Assembly (NCBI GenBank): GCA_003427395.1
Contig: BFEA01000037.1
Span: forward strand, 654,870 to 697,062
Length of the DNA stretch: 42,193 nucleotides
Origin: Chara braunii
Taxonomy: Eukaryota; Streptophyta; Charophyceae; Charales; Characeae
Direction of reading: 5' to 3'
Part shown: positions 10,584 through 21,943 of the stretch, in pieces
Position numbering within the stretch: position 1 is the first letter of the stretch
How the letters are laid out: every line of letters begins with the position of its first letter
Notes under the pieces: generated by a model
The model's database searches: none
What the model saw: the letters and a program-made list of their open reading frames with translations, nothing else
What the model was told of the DNA's origin: nothing
Program-made: the position numbers and the translations under genes

Positions 10584-11437
10584 CTATCCCTTCTGCAGAG
10601 ATCTCTCGTAGTGGGCTACAACTTGTGGAGCGGTCTGCATGAGTTCCTCCCTGGTGAACCAGCGGTCCTCCTTCGGATCAGTGTGATGCCGGAACCGAAC
10701 ACGGTATTGCAGCTTCGGTTTCGGAGGACGTCCCCTGCCTGTTGGTCTTGACACTGGCAGCTCCGTGTGGTCCACGATATCATCGATATCCACCTCTCCA
10801 TCCATGGTTGGGGGCCGCATTGAGCGACGAGAGGGGAACTGATCAGTTTCTTTAAAAGGTGCAAGTTTGGAGGCGTGAAAGACAGGGTAAGTACGAAGAT
10901 GACCAGGGATCCGGACTACGTAAGAAGGTCAATCCGGATCAGTCCCAACAAGATCTAAGACCTCCCATGGTCCAAAGTACTAAGGCATGAGCTTGCGGGA
11001 GATCCCGTGCTCCTGTCCCAGTTCTGAGGACTTAACCCAGACTCTGTCCCCAACCTGAAATGAAGACTCACGGCGGTGTTTGTTCGCAGATTCTATCATA
11101 GCCGCCTGTGCCTTCTGCATCCGTTCTACAGCTTGCTGCATCTTTTGTTCGTGCCGGTAAGCAAATTCTAAGGTACCTGGAGCAGCAGTTGCCTGGTTCT
11201 CAGGAAGAAGGAAATCAAAGGGTAGTCTAGGCTTAAAAGTCAGTAGTAAGTTGTTTGGGCTCACCCCGGTAGCGCTGTGTACCGCGTTGTTGTACAGGCT
11301 GTCGATGAGAGCAAGCTTCTCATCCCAGTCCACCTGGTTGGGCTTGATGTAATGCCTCAACAGGTTTTGGACAGCGCGGTTCAGTTGCTCGGCTTGGCCG
11401 TTGCCTCTGGGTGGTTCCCAGAAGTCATTTGCAACTA
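10584..11437 (-). pseudogene. pol: Element B integrase C-terminal half and chromodomain-like tail
   Basis: On the minus strand the catalytic Glu region (GQAEQLNRAV in one frame) is followed by a clear integrase C-terminus (QVDWDEKLALIDSLYNNAVH, RVWVKSSELGQEHGISRKL), a TAA at 10980-10982 and another stop near 10931, then HASKLAPF and a chromodomain-like tail. The tail runs from VDIDDIVDH through LQYRVRF to DRWFTREELM and stops at 10584-10586. A frameshift near 11400-11435 separates it from the integrase core upstream. It ends 46 bp before the polypurine tract, so unlike A it does not enter the LTR. Confidence 0.88.
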
Positions 11438-12421
11438 TGTTCCCTGTTCCGCAGCGGCGGCCTTCCGCAACTCGCTGGTAAATCGGACATCCCCGTCACT
11501 TATAATGGACTTCGGTAAACCGAAATCCTTGACCCAGTTCTCTTTGAACATCCTAATCACATACTCCGTTTTTGCTGTTTCCGGCATCGGTACTAACCTA
11601 GCATTCTTACTAAATCTGTCCACGATAACGAAGATGTGCCTCATCTCACTCTTGTTGGTGACCAGTGTATCCATGAAGTCCATGGACAAGCTTTCACCAG
11701 GCCTTTCAGGAATCGGAAGGGGCTTCAAAAGCCCAAGAGGAGCCTGAGTACGTGGCTTGTCTCTTTGACAGACCTGACAAGTCTCCACGTACAGTTTCGC
11801 ATCTCTGATCATCGTGGGCCACCAGAATCGCTGCAACAGATTGGCTGCAGTCTTCTTAAAGCCAAAATGTCCGGTGGCATCATGACATTCTCCTACAAAT
11901 AAACTACGCAAAGACTCGCTATTAGGAACATACAAACGTTTATTCCCTGCCTTGTCAAGGAACAGCAAGTCGTTGACCAACTCAAACTCGGCAGAAGTCA
12001 CTTTTTCCTTTGCCTCGAGTTTGCGGATGATCTCCGATATGAACGGATCCTCGCGATAGGCTTCCACCATGGACTGAGTAACATTGTCCTCAAGCCCAAA
12101 CTCAGTGATCAGCGCACCTGAGACATCAGGTCTACGCGACAAGGCATCAGCAACCTTGTTGTACTCGCCCTTGATGTACTGGGGCTCGAAGTCATACTGC
12201 TCTATGACTTCAATCCAACGCTTGAGAGCGTCAGAGTGTATAGGCTGAGTTCTCATCCATCTCAGGGTTTGATGATCAGTCCTGAGGATGAAGAACCTCC
12301 CAAGGAGATAGTGTCTCCAATGGGTCAGAGCCTTGTACACCGCATAGAGTTCCTTCTCATAAGTGGATTTTGCCAACTTCTGAGATGGAATCTTTGTGGA
12401 CATGTACTCAACAGGCCTCAA
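11435..12421 (-). pseudogene. pol: Element B RNase H and integrase core
   Basis: 328 open codons carry the RNase H part (KSTYEKELYAVYKAL, TDHQTLRWM), the linker (GEYNKVADALSRRPD), the integrase zinc finger (HDATGH and CQVC), the first catalytic Asp (SMDFMDTL) and the second (SDGDVRFTSEL). The first RNase H residues lie in another frame at 12425-12564 (TTDASQYGIG), joined by a one-base shift. The frame is lost before the catalytic Glu. Compared with family wording, small changes such as SDGD for SDRD suggest drift without selection. Confidence 0.9.
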
Positions 12422-13683
12422 CTTTTCCCCTCCTGTTGTGCAAGTACGGTGCCTATGCCATATTGGCTAGCATCCGTAGTCACTATAAATGGTTTGTCAG
12501 GATCAGGAAGTTTCAAGACTTCGTAATGCGTCAACGCATGCTTCAGATGTCTGAAAGCAGCCTCTCATCTCTCAGTCCACTCCCATGGGGTGTCAAGGGG
12601 GGTCAAATCAGTCAAAGGGGCGGCAACTATCCTATAGTTCTTCACGAAGTTGCGATAGTAGTCGGTCATCCCTAAGAAAGATCTCATCTCAGTCACAGAC
12701 TGAGGACGCGGCCAATCACGAATGCTGGCCACCTTCGCGTCATCGGGCTTCAACCCTTCCGCGGAAATCTCATGACCCAAGTACAAGACACGGGTGCGGC
12801 CGAACTCGCACTTCTCAACGTTGATCTTGAACTTGTGCTGTCGCAGGAGACTGAGGACTTTGTCCAAATGTGCAACGTGCTCCTCGACAGTCTTACTAAA
12901 AACAAGTATGTCATCGAGGTACACAATGACAAACTTATCCAAGTAGTCATGAAAGGTCGGATTCATGGCGTGCTGAAAGGTGCCACGAGCGTTGCATAGA
13001 TCGAAAGGCATCATCACAAACTCGTACATACCGTACCTGGTCTGAAATGCGGTTTTGTGTTGATCCTCGGGCCGGATTGCAATCTGATGGTACCCTGACT
13101 TCAGATCTATCTTACTGAAGTACCGACACCCTTGCACTCTATCTAACAAATCATCGATGCATGGTAGGGGCTCTCTATTTTTGATAGTGATGGCATTGAG
13201 GCCCCTATAGCCAATGCAGATCCTCAGTGTTCCCTCCTTCTTCTTAGATAAAAATAGTACTGGAGGCCCATAAGGAGAGACACTCAACCGGATCCAACCC
13301 TTCTCTACGAGTTCCTTGAGTTGTCGGCGAAGCTCGTCGAGCTCGCCTGGAGACATCTGATAGATCCTACCCTTCGGGATGCTAGACCGTGGGATAATCT
13401 CTATCGCGTGGACGACCTCCCTCTCTACAACCCCTGTTGGCTCTTCAAATAGATAAGGGTACTTGGCAACTACTCCCTCTATCTCCGGCGGCATTTTCAC
13501 CGGCTCGCCTACAACAGAGACATACATACCCTCATCCTGATTTTGCTTATAGTAATTATAGAACGAGGCCGCACACATGCACCCATGGGACTCGATCAGA
13601 CTACTAGCTTTGAACTTACTCAATCTGGCGGTCCCTCCACCTGGCAAAGTGTGTTTGACCACTTTTCGGTCCCAGTCAAACTA
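12422..13683 (-). pseudogene. pol: Element B reverse transcriptase, with protease remnant at its start
   Basis: 365 open codons (13662-12565) hold the pre-RT box (GRIYQMSPGELDELRRQL), the catalytic Asp in FSKIDLKSGYHQI, and YLDD (residues 248-251) in VIVYLDDILVFSK. A TGA at 12565-12567 breaks the start of RNase H; the frame then runs on to about 12425. Three normally conserved spots are changed: CIGYR for CIDYR, MPFDLCN for MPFGLCN, and NARGTF for NAPGTF. Upstream, only the tail of the protease (DWDRKVV) follows a TAG at 13681-13683. Gag and the protease active site are absent, so the element is internally deleted. Confidence 0.9.
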
Positions 13684-14210
13684 GGGTTGTGCCACAGAGA
13701 GGTAGTATGACCCAGTGCTTCGTCCAGGGCCCTTCAGATAGCTCCACCCTCTCCTTCCAGATGCTCCACGTGAACAATGTCGACTCTCAAGGTTGAGCGC
13801 GCACGACTCCTCACATGAGAGGACTCGAGACAGAACACACGTCCTCACAATAAGAAGTGTCGAAGAGGGTAGATAAGGTTAAGAGCAACGTACCTCAAAA
13901 TAGCTGCCCCAAACCACAAATATTCTCACTACATGACGTGATGTCGATTGTGATGATCAATCGCTGCTTCGGCACAACCAGCATTATACCGCCGTTCCAC
14001 CTCAGCATCAATCGCACATCAGATAGTTCTCATCACACTGCGAACACCCAATAATCACCACGTAGCCTTCCTGGCGATACCCCTCTTCACCTTGGTCGCC
14101 TACTTGACTTCGCCCTCCTCACTACACACTCCCTACAACCACTCACCCAGTCGATCGCATGCATGTACCGCATAGGCAGAAGACAAGCGGCAGATTAACC
14201 CAATGTACCA
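13684..14210 (-). other. Element B leader after internal deletion
   Basis: Only about 530 bp lie between the primer site and the reverse transcriptase frame. No Gag motif or zinc knuckle is seen. In A and D gag plus protease take over 2 kb, so a deletion between leader and protease is inferred. Confidence 0.65.
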
Positions 14211-14224
14211 CAACTCTGATACCA
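14211..14224 (-). other. Primer-binding site of element B (initiator Met tRNA)
   Basis: The minus strand reads TGGTATCAGAGTTG after a three-base ATT spacer from the LTR end. Eleven bases match the plant initiator-Met site. The spacer is the same as in element C. Confidence 0.88.
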
Positions 14225-14227
14225 AAT

Positions 14228-14793
14228 TGCAAGGAAAATGAGAGATAGCGGACTCCAGAAACCAAGCAGCATCATACACATGAAACCAGATAGTCGTGAC
14301 CTCAGACCAAAAGCAGAATTGCAACACGAGTTTCACCAAATAAGAGCACAACAAAAGCTCACAAGTGACAATGTTGGAAGTGTCTCATCATCATAAACAA
14401 TGAACCAATGTCGACATCCTATCTGGCGCTCTGCACCCAGACTACAAATGGCAGATCCTATCTAGCCTATCTACAGCTGGTGACGTCAACAACTCCCCGA
14501 AGTACAAGCAGATCTCGGCCAATGCCATACGCCTCAAGCACCAGGTATGCCTCTCACATCACTCTCAACCTCGATCCCCAACTCACAAATGCGACATGCA
14601 CCACCATGCGCCTCATTCAGCATAGCGCAGCGCTCTCAACCAACTGGCGCTACGCAACTGCTTGAATTTTCCCAATTGCGCGGTGGCCGAAAAATAGGCC
14701 TTTTGGCCTTGGTCGGACCCGCCTTCACTTAGGGCAGGCGACAGTGCTGCTTATAGGGCCAAAAAGGGGCTCGTCGGGGCCTTTTGCCTCGCA
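14228..14793 (-). repeat. Element B 5' LTR, 566 bp
   Basis: It begins TGCAAGGAAA and ends GCCTCGCA, and aligns with the split left LTR. It lacks about 330 bp present there. At 14546-14556 it shows CACCAGGTATG followed directly by CCTCTCAC, the empty version of the site where A entered the other LTR. Confidence 0.88.
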
Positions 14794-15277
14794 TAAATAT
14801 GATTTGGCTATAAAACAGTTCAGGGCGACTAAGAGGGGGTTCTAAGTTGAATGGCTTAGTAACATGCCCAATGAAGAGAGTAGTTGTGCAACCTGTTCGT
14901 GTATAACAAAGGCAAAGGGTTGGGCATTGTTTCTAAGATGAATGGCCTAACTCAATGCCCTATGTAAGATGGGGTAAAGGGTTAATCATTTGAAGGTTTA
15001 ACCAACTACTTGCATGAAAGATAATTTGCGAATTGGTGAGAGACTTACTTTGGTTGCATATGTTTTTGTGATTGTAAGTCTAATTTAAGTTATCTTATGA
15101 TGGGTAGTTGCTTTAGACGCTCGCGGTGTACTGGATCTATAAGAATTAGTTCAATTTCTGCATTTTAGAGTTAATTTTACTTCTCATATTTGGCTTTGTA
15201 TAAAATTTGGAAAGACACTTTCGCTAAAGGAAGTGTTGCCTAAATTTTTACAAATCGAAGGCGTTTGCAGTAACCCG
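14794..15277. other. AT-rich spacer between elements B and C
   Basis: No gene is seen. A short local duplication is visible: TTCTAAGTTGAATGGC near 14840 and TTCTAAGATGAATGGC near 14931, each followed by a related AATGCCC/ATGCCC word. Confidence 0.5.
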
Positions 15278-16231
15278 TGTTCTGTAGCAGTCTGGGCCCT
15301 CGAAACGGAGCCCAAACGACGCAGGCCAAACTCAGCCTACGCCAGGCAGTGTGACCACACACTGCCCGTGGGAAAATCAAAAGTCTAAGCCAACTGTCAT
15401 GTCAAAAGGTACCGCGCCCAGGCCCTTGGTCGGATACACTCACTTGTTGTGTGCAGGTACCCAAACAACATCGAGGCCAGAAGGAATTCGGTTTCAGGTC
15501 AATCTGGGTCGATATTTGCATTGAGATCTGGACGGCTGAGGGATGCGGCATTCGGGGTCCAGACCCTGCGTCAACGCTACTTAAGCGCTGACTTCCTGAC
15601 GTTGACATTCATTCAGTCTTGCGTCAATGCTGACTTCACGCGTTGACGACGCGACGCTGGCGGACGCTGGCTTAGTGCTGGCACTTGGGAGATCACGACG
15701 ACGAGCTGCTGGCTCGACATGGTGGCTGGCTGGCTATTGTCTTCAAGGCATGCTGACGTGGCCGCTGTCACGCGTTGCTGCTGACGTGGCGGCTGCCACG
15801 TATTCTATCTTCTGACGTGGTTGCGCTATGTGACCGGCACGACTGTTCTGATTCATCGTCACTCGGGAGGAGATCATGATTGTGGGATGATTGTGGACAC
15901 GTACATGGTTATCTTGAGGTCGATATTGCTCCAGTACGTTGATGAGGGTCTGATCGACGTGCCACGTGGCACACTGGAATAGAACTTTAGATGTGTGTTT
16001 AGACTATTGATTATCTGAGGTGGCGATCGAGGAGGAAGCCCGAAGCAAGAGTGGGCCTTGTTCTTCATTCCTCTCCTTTGTCTAATCTCCGTCCTCTCTC
16101 CTTCGTCTGTGTATGATTATCCCACCTCATTCTATCTGGACACGATTATGATTATTGATAATCATCAGCGGGTTGACATTCATATGAACTTGCATTGTTG
16201 ACAAGCGTCTTTACGATCTGGGTTCATTGCA
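15278..16231 (+). repeat. Probable 5' LTR of element C
   Basis: The right edge is well supported: ...CATTGCA at 16231 followed by ATT and the primer site, the same layout as in B. The left edge (TGTTCTG at 15278) is a guess based on a TG start and a change from AT-rich to GC-rich sequence, since no second LTR exists here. It contains several GACGTGGC words (15755, 15785, 15815) and CCACGTGGC near 15962. Confidence 0.45.
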
Positions 16232-16800
16232 ATTTGGTATCAGAGCATACTCCTGATGACGACGCGCGCTAGGTAAGTGACACGTGCATGTATGATGTGA
16301 TGACTACGAGATTTGACGTGGACAATGACAAAGACCGTCGGTTTTGCTGACGAGGCACAAACGTCGCTGGCGAGAAGACCGAATCCCGTCGCGATTGCTG
16401 ACGCGGCAGACGGGATCGAGATCAAGAAGTGCCCGCGCGCCAGCCAAGATCGGGAAAGTAAGGCATCGCGATCCCATGCTGGCGTGCCATATTACGTGCC
16501 ACATCTAAAGGCTTGTTTGCTGGAAATTGTTGACGTGGCATTCTCATGCTGCATTAGCAGCTGAGACGCGACCAGGTCCGGAACAGGTGCTGACGTGGCC
16601 TTTGGGGAAGTCAAGGCTGATCGCTGATGTGGTAGGGAGATTCATCACACCAGTCCCTGATGTGGTGATTACCTGTTGACGTGGCATAGGTCTCAATTGG
16701 CTGACGTGGCATGGCTGGGGCAGCGACGGTATCACACCAAGACGCGACGAATTGGCAAGTGGGAAGGATCAGAGTACACATCTGCTGACGTGACGTGGCA
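15590..16800 (+). promoter_or_regulatory. Cluster of TGACGTGGC-type (ACGT-core) motifs in LTR and leader of element C
   Basis: TGACGTGG or one-base variants occur at least 12 times, e.g. near 15753, 15783, 15813, 16314, 16532, 16592, 16677, 16702 and twice near 16785, with GACGTGCCACGTGGCA near 15956 and GATGTGGT variants near 16625 and 16659. The word fits plant bZIP (hexamer/G-box-like) sites. Whether it drives transcription or is just an expanded repeat is not known. Confidence 0.5.
16235..16247 (+). other. Primer-binding site of element C (initiator Met tRNA)
   Basis: TGGTATCAGAGCA follows the LTR end after the spacer ATT. It agrees with the plant initiator-Met site over its full length. 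Confidence 0.9.
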
Positions 16801-17267
16801 AATTTGCTATGTTGGCATGCCAGGGATGACACCTGGCAGGCAGGTGGCTCCCAAGTAAGAGTTGCACCTTGAAGACGAAGGTGGTACGGCTGATTGAACG
16901 GCTGACTGGACAGCTGTAGTTGCAGTTGTCAAGAGGGGTGCGGTGTCGCATTGACACCAGGAACGACACAAGGAAAAGAAGAAGAAGACTGCTGACAAAT
17001 TGTTTGCTGATTGATGTTGGCATTCTTACCTTGTCGTTTGCTGTGTTGTGGTGCTGTGCGTACTTATTTGTGTGTTGTATCTGATCACACGGGCTTGAGG
17101 TGGTACCTGTACACTCTTGATTAGAACGTCATCACACAGACAGACAAAGAACAAGAGTAGTTAGAAATAAAAATAATTGTATTTATTTTCTTTTTTGGTT
17201 GATTGAAATTCTTGTTGTAGTAGAATAGTGCGACCGTGGAATTTATTATTGTTATTGATTATTTATC
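16248..17267 (+). other. Element C leader, non-coding
   Basis: About 1 kb between primer site and Gag. No domain is recognised. The first half is rich in GCTGACGTGGC words (see the motif cluster) and looks like a degenerate tandem repeat; the second half is T-rich. Confidence 0.55.
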
Positions 17268-19109
17268 GTGCGGCAGACGTACATCACGATGTCTCTCTTA
17301 TGGAATTGTTTGAAATTGTCAGTGCTTACACTTCCCTTTCTCTTCTATCCAGTCTCACTCATCTTCGGTATTGATGAGGAGACCCCTGACCTTCGAACCA
17401 GGCATCAAGTGGACGAGCGGAAGAAGGTTTTGAACGTCCGCTTGGACCAGCTGATTTCTGACCTTCGTGGTGCAGGTGCCGAAGTCGAGGCATACGTGCG
17501 ATACAAGTTCGATTTGAAGGCAGCACGGGCTGCCATCGAATAGGTTAAATTAGGCACCGACATCATACAGATTCAGGATGTACTAATCAAGTGTCGATAG
17601 GCATTTGATGAGTATGTCATTGAGCAACTTAGGAAGATTGCAGACCAGAAAGAGGAGAAAGAAATAACTGTGTCTGAAGAAACTGTTGATGAAAATATCA
17701 GACAGTTAGAAGAAGCACGGGAGAAGGAGAAGAAAAAGAAAGAAGAATTGAGGAAGAAAAATAGTGAGCAACAAGAACAAAAATTTCAAAGAAATGAGAC
17801 AAACTGTTGTCAAGACCGAAGGGGAAGAACAGGACATTTCTTTGGCTCAGCTTGTGACTTACCTAGCCCACCATGAAATGAAAATTGATCAGTATGGTGA
17901 ATAGATGCAGACACAGATTGATGATGTGGCCGCAGGATTACGGACAATCACAAATCTGGTCAAAGGAAAGCACCAGGTTGTTGAGGAAGTGAAAATAGAA
18001 AAAGAAGAAAAACCAAAGAAATTATTAGGAGATGTCATCAAGTCTCTGAATGGAGAGACTAAGAAACCGGAAGAGAAGAGAGGGGAGCCTTCGAGTCCGC
18101 CGAAGTCTCCAGATGGAAAGAAAGACACCACCACGCAACCTGAGAAACCAAAGAGAAAAGAGAAAGTCAAAATGAAGTTGCCGTCACGTTCTGCAACAAG
18201 AAAGATGAAAATTTGTTGCTTTGGATTGCCGAAATTCATACTTACTGCAGTACGGCCCCTGTGGAACCCGAATCTCAAGTTGCTTTCTCTACTTCTTGTC
18301 TTGGTGGGGAAGCAAAGGAATGGGTTCTGGTCGAAGCCAATGCAGCGGGGTTTGATGATATCGGGGAGTGGGCTGCTACATTGATATTGAAGCAGTTCCT
18401 GAGCAAAATCAAGGAACGCTTTTTGGATAAGACGACGAACGACAAGGCCTTTGACTAACTCATTACCATCAGTCAGAAACATTGGACCTCAGTAGAAGCC
18501 TTGTCTCGGGACATGGATCGGTTACTGCAGGTTCCTGGTTTGAACCTACAAGACAACCAAGTCTTGTATATTTATTCCTGCGCTCTGCCCGAGCCCATCC
18601 GGGGACAACTCGTGGCAGAGTCCAAATCTGGCAAGTACAATTATAAGCAGTTTCGTGATTTGGCTCTCCAACGAGAGCAACTGACTTCTCAAGTTAAGAA
18701 TTCGTATGCATTTGTTGTAAAGTTTGGTGGTGGTGCAGGTTCAGGCAAGCGGATACTTTGGCGCCAAAAGCGCCAGGGCCACACCCTCGTCGTCTTTGAT
18801 GACAATACTGTGGAGAAGTGGCCATTGGAGGCCGAGGGTATGGCGAGCAGCAGTGAGTCTGGGAAGGGGGAAGTCGTTGTTGCCGTGGTCAACAAGGGAG
18901 GACCACGACCACCAGTGAAGAAGAAGAAACCATGCTCGTTTCCCGAGCTTCCCGGAATTGCGGTCAGGAAGCCATGGGAAAAAATGGGAATGTCACAGGA
19001 AACCTGGCAGGAGCGGATGGATAACGCGCAGTGCCTGAAGTGTGGTAGTGCAGGCCATGTGATTGCATCGTGCCCGTTAATCCGTAACCCAAAAGCGAGT
19101 CGCCAGTAG
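17268..19109 (+). pseudogene. gag: Element C gag
   Basis: The Gag protein is spread over several frames. It starts at 17268 (or the ATG at 17289). In-frame TAG codons at 17541 and 17598 interrupt the first part; a Glu/Lys-rich coiled-coil stretch follows (17670-17785), then a frameshift near 17785, a TAG at 17902-17904 and a Lys/Pro-rich linker to about 18180. A further shift leads into the Gag core (GGEAKEWVLVEANAAGFDD, then a TAA at 18456-18458, ALPEPIRGQLVAESKSGKYN). A canonical CX2CX4HX4C zinc knuckle, CLKCGSAGHVIASC, lies at 19032-19073. Gag ends at TAG 19107-19109. Confidence 0.85.
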
Positions 19110-19603
19110 GAGTAGCATCTGCTCTTACCGAGCCAAAGTGTTTGGACCAAGATGAAGGTAAGGCGCCTACGACCCCTTCTAACCCTTCAACTCGCATGGC
19201 AGAGGACGGTTCTTCTTCGGCGCATCGTCCGGAACACGCTGAACCTGTCTTATGTACTGTCTCTCTGGACGACTCTCTCGACAAGCTTGGTAACGAGTTG
19301 CTAGCATTACGAAGCTTGTGGGCTAAGAAATCTAAATCTTAGGGTGACCTACTACTCGCGGACGTTGAGATTGCACATACACACGTAGGTACACTATTGG
19401 ACTCGGGATCCACGCCATCCTACATATCCGAGAAAGCAATACGCAAGTTGCATCTCGGAATGAAGGTGGAAGATTTGTCTCGACCTATCACGTCGATCTG
19501 TGCGGCCTGCAAAAACAACAACAAACACCCTTGTAAGGGTGTTTGCCATGACAGTCATCCCATACCCCATTCAACGGTGTCCCCGTCGCGTCAGGTCTCA
19601 TAA
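19110..19603 (+). pseudogene. pol: Element C protease, truncated
   Basis: The frame is -1 relative to the end of Gag. A Ser/Pro-rich linker is followed by a TAG at 19340-19342 and then the active site LLDSGSTPSYIS (19396-19431), with the usual D-S-G, and KLHLGMKVEDL, as in element A. The frame then drifts near 19500; a PYP..GV..GLIS-like tail can be read in a neighbouring frame up to about 19600. No reverse transcriptase follows. An 11 bp inverted repeat (19522-19545) lies in the shifted stretch. Confidence 0.75.
19522..19545. repeat. Perfect hairpin, 11 bp stem
   Basis: CAAACACCCTT and AAGGGTGTTTG are separated by GT. It lies in the protease remnant of element C. Confidence 0.8.
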
Positions 19604-20179
19604 GTAAATAAAATGGTTAAGTGTAACGACATAAACCATCAAGCAAATGACGTAACTTAACTAGCGTGACCGAGCATGTTGTCGACGTATGATGAGTTTC
19701 ATATTTCAACGCAGTCATGACTAACCTTCTTCTAACCAAGTTTCGAAGCGGATAAAAAAAAACATCATCATTTTCTCCTTTTCTCATCATAAACATAGGA
19801 TTTACTGAAATTAACAGGACCATTTATAGCCTGTTGTAAGAAGCGTAAGCAAATGCATAGACTGACCAATGGATAACCAAATCCGTAGAAGTGTAAGTAC
19901 TTAGCTTAGGGTCTAGAATCCTAGTTCTGCAGGATCCTTATGGTCGGTAGGAGTTCAACCTGCACCTCTCGTCTGACTCACAACGATTCTTTATTTTTAC
20001 TACCGTCTTCGGTCAGCATCAGTGTTTGAATACTAACCGTTTCCCTTCGTCCTAGACACCTTTCGATTTTCGTTGGGTGCCCTCTGAGTTGGAATCGCAA
20101 GCATACCCTCGTTTTCAGGCGTGGGCTCAGGGCAAGACAATTGTCATGGGTGGAACAAACTGCAACATGCTATGCTAGC

Positions 20180-20363
20180 GCAGGTAGCCCACCCCTCTTG
20201 AGTAGCCTAAACATATTCAAAGCATACTCTCTTGGTAGCTCATCCTTGCAATCAAAATCAACTGCAAGTAGCACACTCCCCTGAGTAGCTTAATCACATA
20301 AATGTATACTCCCTTGAGTGGCTCAGACTTGCAATTGATGCAATGCTGCATGTAGCCCATTCC
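20180..20363. repeat. Degenerate 84 bp tandem repeat, about 2.2 copies
   Basis: Units start GCAGGTAGCCCAC (20180), GCAAGTAGCACAC (20264) and GCATGTAGCCCAT (20348). Within each unit a CTCTTGAGTAGC-like word appears twice. Confidence 0.75.
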
Positions 20364-21558
20364 GTGCAATTTAAGTCAATAACACATCCCGTTCGGCGTC
20401 TAGTCATAGGTGGGTCACAGTCCTGCGGTCGGCCCACCATAGTTCGGTTGATTGGACCAAACCACGACTCATTGCGTCATTTAAGCCACGATGTTGCCTA
20501 CATTACTTAAGCAATGCTAAGGCGACTCTCAAACTTTGAATGTAAGAACCCCTAAACAGTGGTCCTGGTTAGAACCCTTGGAGTGACTTGACTATTGGTT
20601 CATTTTACCACACCTAAAGGTAAAATACTGTTAATAGAACGGCGAATAAGTACACACATTTTACAATACCACACACCTCATCTCCTGAAAAAAAAATGTT
20701 TTTCCATTTTATCTTTCGTCGTACTTTCACAGTAGAAAAACAATAAGTCAATTCTTCCAGGCCCTAATTTTAGACTATAGTGGGGGTACACTGCCAGGTT
20801 GCGAGGAACACCAACCAATGTTGGAGGTCAAGCCCCAGGTCACTCCTTAGAGTTGCGGCAGTCTTACTCGATCACAGGAGAGCTAACCGCGAGCCTGAGG
20901 GCCTCACAGGCGAGTCTCTCAAGAAGAAAAAATCTCACAATGCATATTGGTACTCCACTCAAGCTTGGTTATCAATTGACAGTTTTCTGCAAAAACAATT
21001 CCTTTGTCCATTTCACAAGCAAGAACTCTTAATCATAAGTTTCACCTCGAACTCACAAAATAAATAGGTGGCTCCTCAATCGAGTACCCTTCCAGCAAGC
21101 TTCAAGGTTGTCATTCGATTCACTTTATCCCGGAAGCAAACAAACCAAACAAGTGGCTTTTCAAACGACCCCCCTTTCCATAGGTTGCAATTCGGTTCAG
21201 TCTATCCGGACATTTCTCTTAACTTTCATCGCTGAAACTTCAAGATTTCAAACATGCAAGTGAAGTCCAGCAAACCATACTTTCTAATGATGGCACAATC
21301 CAGATTCACCACATAGGCAAACGTAGGCAACAACAAAACAAAAGGAAGTGAGCACATATCCGCACTATGATAATGTTTATGGCTCCCTGGTGTTACACAA
21401 CACAAAACCTTGAGAAAAGTAGACCAACATAGCTTATCGCGCTCAAACAAGAAATTTCTTACACGGAGAAGTATCTGCAGACAGGGTACTCAAATTAACC
21501 AACACCCAGTGAAATGCAAAGCGATATTAAAAGAACACACCCTAGTGAAGGATATGTG

Positions 21559-21690
21559 AACGAATGTACTCGATTAAAGGAATATCTAAAACGAAAATAC
21601 TCTCATGAAGAGTAACAAAAATGAAAGTACTCAACCAAAGAGTATCTATAACGAACGTACTTAACTAAAGAGTACAAAAAAACGAATCAC
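21559..21690. repeat. Degenerate 30-31 bp tandem repeat, about 4 copies
   Basis: Units begin AACGAATGTACTC (21559), AACGAAAATACTC (21590), AATGAAAGTACTC (21620), AACGAACGTACTT (21650) and AACGAATCAC (21681), each with an AAAGAGTA-like centre. Confidence 0.8.
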
Positions 21691-21943
21691 CCAAGTGGAC
21701 AACGCCTCACAGAATAAGCATTGCAATCTAAATCTAGAGACAATGCCAAGAAATGAACATGAAATATCTTAATTCGCGCGCATCAGTCAACTCTTTTGCT
21801 CAAATCCGAACCCACCTCGTGGAGGTCTGAATCGCGTGTGTAAATGTCATTCTATATGTAAAACTAACTTTAGTCAAGACTAACACAATATGGAGGTAAA
21901 TTGTATTCACCTAGGGATCATGTGAATTCAACTAACTTCTTAA

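Larger units (their letters stand above)
575..14793 (-). mobile_element. Element B: old Ty3/Gypsy retrotransposon, internally deleted and split by element A
   Basis: The element reads on the minus strand. Its 5' LTR is at 14228-14793, the primer site at 14211-14224, a short leader without gag at 13684-14210, pol remains at 10584-13683, a polypurine tract at 10526-10538, and the 3' LTR at 575-907 plus 9945-10525. Element A (908-9944) sits inside the 3' LTR. Gag and nearly all of the protease are missing, and pol has several stops and frameshifts. The bases flanking the two outer LTR ends (ACACG before 575, TAAAT after 14793) do not match, so no target duplication is left. That suggests recombination between copies or later change. 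The LTRs are clearly more diverged than those of A, which agrees with the nesting order. Confidence 0.85.
15278..19603 (+). mobile_element. Element C: 5' half of a Ty3/Gypsy retrotransposon, truncated in protease
   Basis: On the plus strand a probable LTR is followed by the primer site (16235-16247), a leader, a broken gag (17268-19109) and the first part of a protease (to about 19603). No reverse transcriptase, integrase or second LTR follows, so the 3' part has been lost. The right edge is set by the end of recognisable protease sequence. The left edge is only a candidate. Confidence 0.75.
19604..21943. other. Gene-free AT-rich stretch
   Basis: No protein domain, RNA gene or element end is recognised. 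It contains an 84 bp tandem repeat (20180-20363) and a 30-31 bp tandem repeat (21559-21690). The rest I cannot assign. Confidence 0.5.
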
